Assembly: GCF_034321785.1 (NCBI RefSeq)
Contig: NZ_JAXLPB010000002.1
Location: 1 to 64,000 of the forward strand
Length of the DNA: 64,000 bases
From: Fulvimarina uroteuthidis
Lineage (GTDB): Bacteria; Pseudomonadota; Alphaproteobacteria; Rhizobiales; Rhizobiaceae
Reading direction: 5' to 3'
The notes below the pieces were generated by a model. The model did not search any database and was not told the origin of the DNA. It saw nothing but the letters and a program-made list of their open reading frames with translations. The first letter of the stretch is position 1. Each line of letters opens with the position of its first letter. Below are positions 60,841 to 64,000 of the stretch, in pieces. Position numbers and translations under genes: made by a program.

Positions 60841-61603
60841 CGATAGGGTCCTCATTCTTGTCTGTGTATCTTATGGATTGCGCGATCCAGCGATGAACGG
60901 CGGCGACGTCCGTCAGCCGGAACGCGGCGACACTGTCCTTCGCGCCGACCTTCACCGACACGCCGCCCCGCCGCCTGACCACGTCGAGCGCATATTCGTC
61001 GGTCGTGTCGTCGCCGGCATAAAGCGGGGTGCGGCCCTTGAACGGCGCCCGCTCCATCATGTCCGCCAGGGCCTTGCCCTTGTCCATCCCGGCCGGATGA
61101 ACCTCAACGATGTTGTCGCCGTGCATGACGAGGAGATCGCCGCGATCGCCCACCGCCTCGCTTGCCGCACGGCGGGCGACCTCCTCGAGATCGGGCGCCG
61201 TGCGATAGTGGAGAACGAGGGCGAGGCCCTTGTCCTCGAGCCTCAGGCGCGGATGGTCCCGCACAAGGCTTGCGAACGCCTCTCGAACGGGATCGAGCTC
61301 CGCTTCCGTCATCAGGCGTTCCGTCTCGCCGTCCGGCGTCGCGCGCCGCTCCAGTCCGTGGACTCCGGCGGCGGCAAAGCGCATCGGCGACAGAAACCCG
61401 TCGAGGTCGCCGATCCGTCTCCCGCTCACGATGGCCAGCGCGCCGCCGCAGGCCTTTTGCAGCCGCATCAAGGGTTCCAGCGTGCCTTCCGGCAGCGCGA
61501 CGGAGGCGGGATCGTCGACGAGCTCGGACAATGTTCCATCGAAATCGAGGAAGATCGCGTGGGCGGTCGGGTCGATCAGCGGCGGTGGGGTCGTGTCGGT
61601 CAT
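60833..61603 (-). CDS. otsB: Trehalose-6-phosphate phosphatase OtsB
   Basis: The 256-residue HAD phosphatase has the nucleophile motif FLDFDGTLSELVDDP near residue 18, SGRRIGDLDGFL, and the C-terminal metal block YAGDDTTDEYAL. It removes phosphate from trehalose-6-phosphate made by OtsA and overlaps otsA by a few bases. A candidate EcfG promoter lies upstream. Confidence 0.94.
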   Translation of the reverse strand: MTDTTPPPLIDPTAHAIFLDFDGTLSELVDDPASVALPEGTLEPLMRLQKACGGALAIVSGRRIGDLDGFLSPMRFAAAGVHGLERRATPDGETERLMTEAELDPVREAFASLVRDHPRLRLEDKGLALVLHYRTAPDLEEVARRAASEAVGDRGDLLVMHGDNIVEVHPAGMDKGKALADMMERAPFKGRTPLYAGDDTTDEYALDVVRRRGGVSVKVGAKDSVAAFRLTDVAAVHRWIAQSIRYTDKNEDPIDG

Positions 61604-61660
61604 GATGGATCATGATCTAGCGCCGCCTGCCGCAACGCCAACCGCCGCGATGCGCGTCGG

Positions 61661-61685
61661 AACGCCTCGCAGATCGGGAAATTCC
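61661..61685 (-). promoter_or_regulatory. Candidate EcfG-type promoter of otsBA
   Basis: Read on the minus strand, GGAAT (61685-61681), a 16-base spacer and CGTT (61664-61661). The consensus is GGAAC-N16/17-CGTT, so there is one mismatch. It lies about 60 bases upstream of otsB. Trehalose genes are known members of the general stress regulon in several Rhizobiales. Confidence 0.5.
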
Positions 61686-61686
61686 G

Positions 61687-62502
61687 TCAGATCCCCAATC
61701 GCGAACGGGTCTCGGCACCGGCGAAGCCGGTCGCAGCCATTCCCGCGGCACGTTGAAAGGTCTCGAGGGCGGTCCTGGTGCGGGGTCCGAAGATCCCGTC
61801 GACGGCGATCGACGCGCCGGCGTTCCGCAGGGCCGTCTGGAGATGAAGCACCGCCGGACCCCGCGCGCCGACCTGCAGAATATCGCCCGCCCCCGACGCA
61901 TGGAGTGCAGAGCGGGCCCGCTCCAGCGCGGCGGCGATCTTCTCGTCGTAGCGGTTGCGCCGATAGCCCGGCCCGTTATAGCGCCGCGCAAATCCCGGAA
62001 AGTCGCCATCCATCAACCGGTCGGCAAGCCGTCCGAGCGCGAGGAACCGCGCGCCGATCGTCACCTGCCCCAAGATCGAGGACCGCGCGGTGCTCGCCAG
62101 CGCCTCGGCCGTGCGGAAGCCGAGCGCCGCTGCATGCGCGCCCATCACCTGACAGAGTCCCCACGAGACCGATGCGCAGGCGGCCTCCGCGTCGATCCGG
62201 ACGGCCCTTTGAAAAAGCGCCCAGCGGTCAGGCTGGGCGGCCGGACTGGCGATCCGCCCCGCCCGCGGGTGGGAAAGCCCCTCGGCCCGCGCTTGCGGGC
62301 GCAGGCGTTCGGGAAGCTGCCTGTCGAAATAATGCCCTTCGAACCGGATCAACGGCTCTTCGCGCCTGCCGATCCTGACAAGCGGGACCGCCCGCGTTTC
62401 CACCAGCGCGACGGCGAGCAGCACCTCGGGCGCCATGCCCGTTTCCCCGCCGACCGTGCGCACCGCCTCGATCGTCCGCCTGTCGATTGCCATCCGCGTC
62501 AT
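61687..62502 (-). CDS. N-acetylmuramidase with peptidoglycan-binding domain
   Basis: The 271-residue protein has an N-terminal DUF3380/N-acetylmuramidase domain (ETGMAPEVLLAVALVETRAV, RFEGHYFDRQLPE, SWGLCQVMGAHAAALGF, ARRYNGPGY) and a C-terminal peptidoglycan-binding 1 domain (VGARGPAVLHLQTALRNAG, DGIFGPRTRTALETFQ). It would cleave cell-wall glycan. Phage endolysins of this type are common, but no phage genes are adjacent and no signal peptide is seen. ATG at 62493 is an alternative start. Confidence 0.88.
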   Translation of the reverse strand: MTRMAIDRRTIEAVRTVGGETGMAPEVLLAVALVETRAVPLVRIGRREEPLIRFEGHYFDRQLPERLRPQARAEGLSHPRAGRIASPAAQPDRWALFQRAVRIDAEAACASVSWGLCQVMGAHAAALGFRTAEALASTARSSILGQVTIGARFLALGRLADRLMDGDFPGFARRYNGPGYRRNRYDEKIAAALERARSALHASGAGDILQVGARGPAVLHLQTALRNAGASIAVDGIFGPRTRTALETFQRAAGMAATGFAGAETRSRLGI

Positions 62503-62609
62503 CCCGCCCTTCCGATTGCCGACGAAAGGAGGATGGCGCGCGTCGAACGGGCCGCGGACAAATCGGCGGCACGGCAAGGGGAGAAGATGGCTGCGTGTCC
62601 AGGTTCGGC

Positions 62610-63884
62610 TCAGGCCGCCCGTGAGCCGGGCGAGGCGCCGCGCGCCCTCGCGGCATCCCCGCCGAACGCGGCCGCGATCGTCTCGGCGATCATGTCCGCC
62701 GTCACCGGACCGAGCGTCCAGCCGAGATGGCCGTGTCCGGTATTGTAGAACACCGTCCGCGCCTTGCCCGCCCCGACCTTGGGCAGCATGTTCGGCATCA
62801 TCGGGCGAAGACCCGCCCAGGGCTCGTAGTCGGCGATGGCGACGCCGGGAAAGCGCGTCCGGCACCAGTCGAGCAGCGGATCGATCCGCGCCTGGCGGAC
62901 GGTGCGGTCCTCGCCCGCGAACTCGGCCGTCCCGGCGATCCGCAGGCGCTCGCCGAGCCGCGTGCCGACGATCTTGGCATGATCGTCGAGGATCGAGACC
63001 TGGGGGCCGGCCGCCCGGCTCGCCTCGTCCTTCAGGGCGATGGTGATCGAATAGCCCTTGACCGGATAGATGTTCACCCGGTCACCGAAATACCGGGCGA
63101 TCTTCCGGCTCTTGACGCCCGCGCACACGACGACGGCATCGAAGCGCTCGGTCGTCTCCGCCCCGTTCGCCGCAAGGTCGCGGATCGTGAGTTCGGCGCG
63201 CGTCCCGTCGGCGTTGGCGTCCGTGATCTCGCTCCCGTAGCGGATCGTGGCGCCCTTGCGCCGGCAGGCCTCGGCAAGGCCGCGCGTGAAGCTGTGGATA
63301 TCGCCGGTGAAGTCGCTCTCGGTGTAGTAGCCGCCGACGAAATCCCCATTGACCGAAGGCTCGATCGCGTGGATCTCCCCGGGGGTCACGTAGCGGCGCG
63401 TGAGACCGCCCCGTTCGAGCAGCCTGTTGACCTTCGTGGCATGGTCGAGCTCGGCGCGATCCTCGAAGATATGCATGATCCCGCGGGTCTTCACGTCGAA
63501 GTCGATCCCCTCGCGCTCGGCCATGTCGAGAAGATGATGGCGGGCGGCGATCGCCATCCGGGTCGTTCGCACCGTATTGTCCTCGTAGGACCGCGCGGCG
63601 AGCGCGAACTCCATCAGCCATGCCAGCTTGTGCGGGTTCGGCGAGGGATGGACGAGCAGCGGCGCGTTGCGCGTGAACATCCATCTGATGCCTTTCAGGA
63701 ACGTCGAGGGGTGGTTCCAGACCTCGGCGTTCGATGCCGACAATTGCCCGGCATTGGCGAAGGAGGTTTCCAAAGCGGCGCCCTGCAGCTTCTCGAAGAT
63801 GGTGACCTCGAAACCGCGCTCGATCAGCTTGTAGGCGGTGGTGATGCCGGTGATGCCGGCTCCCAGAATGGCGATCGAGGTCAT
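62610..63884 (-). CDS. dadA: D-amino acid dehydrogenase small subunit
   Basis: The 424-residue FAD enzyme oxidises D-amino acids, notably D-alanine, to 2-oxo acids and ammonia, passing electrons to the respiratory chain. The FAD-binding ILGAGITGITTAYKLIERG motif, the ETSFANAGQLSASNAEVW block, and the C-terminal YEPWAGLRPMMPNMLPKVG and NTGHGHLGWTL are diagnostic of DadA. The alanine racemase gene that often follows dadA is not seen. Confidence 0.93.
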   Translation of the reverse strand: MTSIAILGAGITGITTAYKLIERGFEVTIFEKLQGAALETSFANAGQLSASNAEVWNHPSTFLKGIRWMFTRNAPLLVHPSPNPHKLAWLMEFALAARSYEDNTVRTTRMAIAARHHLLDMAEREGIDFDVKTRGIMHIFEDRAELDHATKVNRLLERGGLTRRYVTPGEIHAIEPSVNGDFVGGYYTESDFTGDIHSFTRGLAEACRRKGATIRYGSEITDANADGTRAELTIRDLAANGAETTERFDAVVVCAGVKSRKIARYFGDRVNIYPVKGYSITIALKDEASRAAGPQVSILDDHAKIVGTRLGERLRIAGTAEFAGEDRTVRQARIDPLLDWCRTRFPGVAIADYEPWAGLRPMMPNMLPKVGAGKARTVFYNTGHGHLGWTLGPVTADMIAETIAAAFGGDAARARGASPGSRAA

Positions 63885-64000
63885 GGCGCAGCTCCATTCG
63901 GATCAGACAGGCACGCATTCCATCTTGTGCAGCGCGGGACGGGAATGCAAATTCAAAATCGCAGCGACGGGCACGCGAAAGAAACAGGCCCCGGATGCAT

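Noticed and set aside
1..64000. CRISPR arrays, insertion sequences and prophage genes
   Set aside because: No spaced short repeats, transposase or integrase frames were seen. The single muramidase is not enough to call a prophage.

Overview
The window is chromosomal DNA of a high-GC alphaproteobacterium, most likely of the order Hyphomicrobiales (Rhizobiales). Supporting evidence: a C4-pathway 5-aminolevulinate synthase, a CpdR-type receiver protein, an IalB-like periplasmic protein, a DUF1344 protein, the gene order ctaC-ctaD-ctaB-coxF-ctaG-ctaE-DUF983-SURF1-ispH-thrB-rnhA, and two EcfG-like promoters. The gene content would suit the Aurantimonadaceae neighbourhood, but that is only an impression and was not tested. 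Coding density is high. Nearly all genes are housekeeping, and no prophage, insertion sequence, CRISPR array or integrated island was seen.

Layout. 0-5 kb: 3' end of hemA, a small acidic lipoprotein gene behind an EcfG-like promoter, an EamA permease, a YaiI/DUF188 protein, a candidate suhB/alpha-r8-like small RNA, an N-formylglutamate amidohydrolase divergent from cpdR, and tRNA-Val(GAC). 5-11 kb: the minus-strand cluster ftsE-ftsX-ydcF-plsC, then a DUF3426-like membrane protein with hpt, and a second orphan receiver. 11-20 kb: a lipoprotein, the row thrC / M16 peptidase / GNAT / PAS-GGDEF-EAL, then YqgE and a DsbD-alpha-like periplasmic protein. 20-30 kb: the minus-strand cytochrome aa3 oxidase block with its assembly factors, running on through ispH, thrB and rnhA. 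30-38 kb: ialB-like gene, tldD, a TetR regulator divergent from an RND efflux pair, and a sirtuin. 38-46 kb: two glycosyltransferase-family genes, pdxH, dnaJ-like, fabI, a histidine phosphatase, DUF1344, aroC and a histone-deacetylase-like gene. 46-52 kb: xseB-dxs-tlyA-rumA-dedA on plus, then trmD and a monooxygenase-like gene on minus. 52-64 kb: an SSS symporter, an FdhF/YdeP-like molybdoenzyme, a YkuD L,D-transpeptidase, an OmpR-type regulator with a cyclic-nucleotide-binding protein, otsB-otsA behind an EcfG-like promoter, a muramidase with a peptidoglycan-binding domain, and dadA.

Functional threads. Respiration: heme precursor (HemA), heme O synthesis (CtaB), copper delivery (CtaG), SURF1 and oxidase subunits I-III. 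Isoprenoids: Dxs at the start and IspH at the end of the MEP pathway. Threonine: ThrB and ThrC at separate loci. Cell envelope: FtsEX, PlsC, L,D-transpeptidase, muramidase and RND efflux. Cell cycle and signalling: CpdR, a second receiver, a c-di-GMP protein and an OmpR-type regulator. Stress: OtsBA trehalose synthesis and the small lipoprotein.

I did not find a clearly new multi-gene system. The items most worth checking are non-coding or local: the candidate small RNA at 2722-2838, the two EcfG-like promoters, the exact 18-bp in-frame duplication and the palindromic operator at the TetR/RND locus, the hairpin inside the cytochrome oxidase cluster, and a possible 44-residue protein near 54.5 kb.
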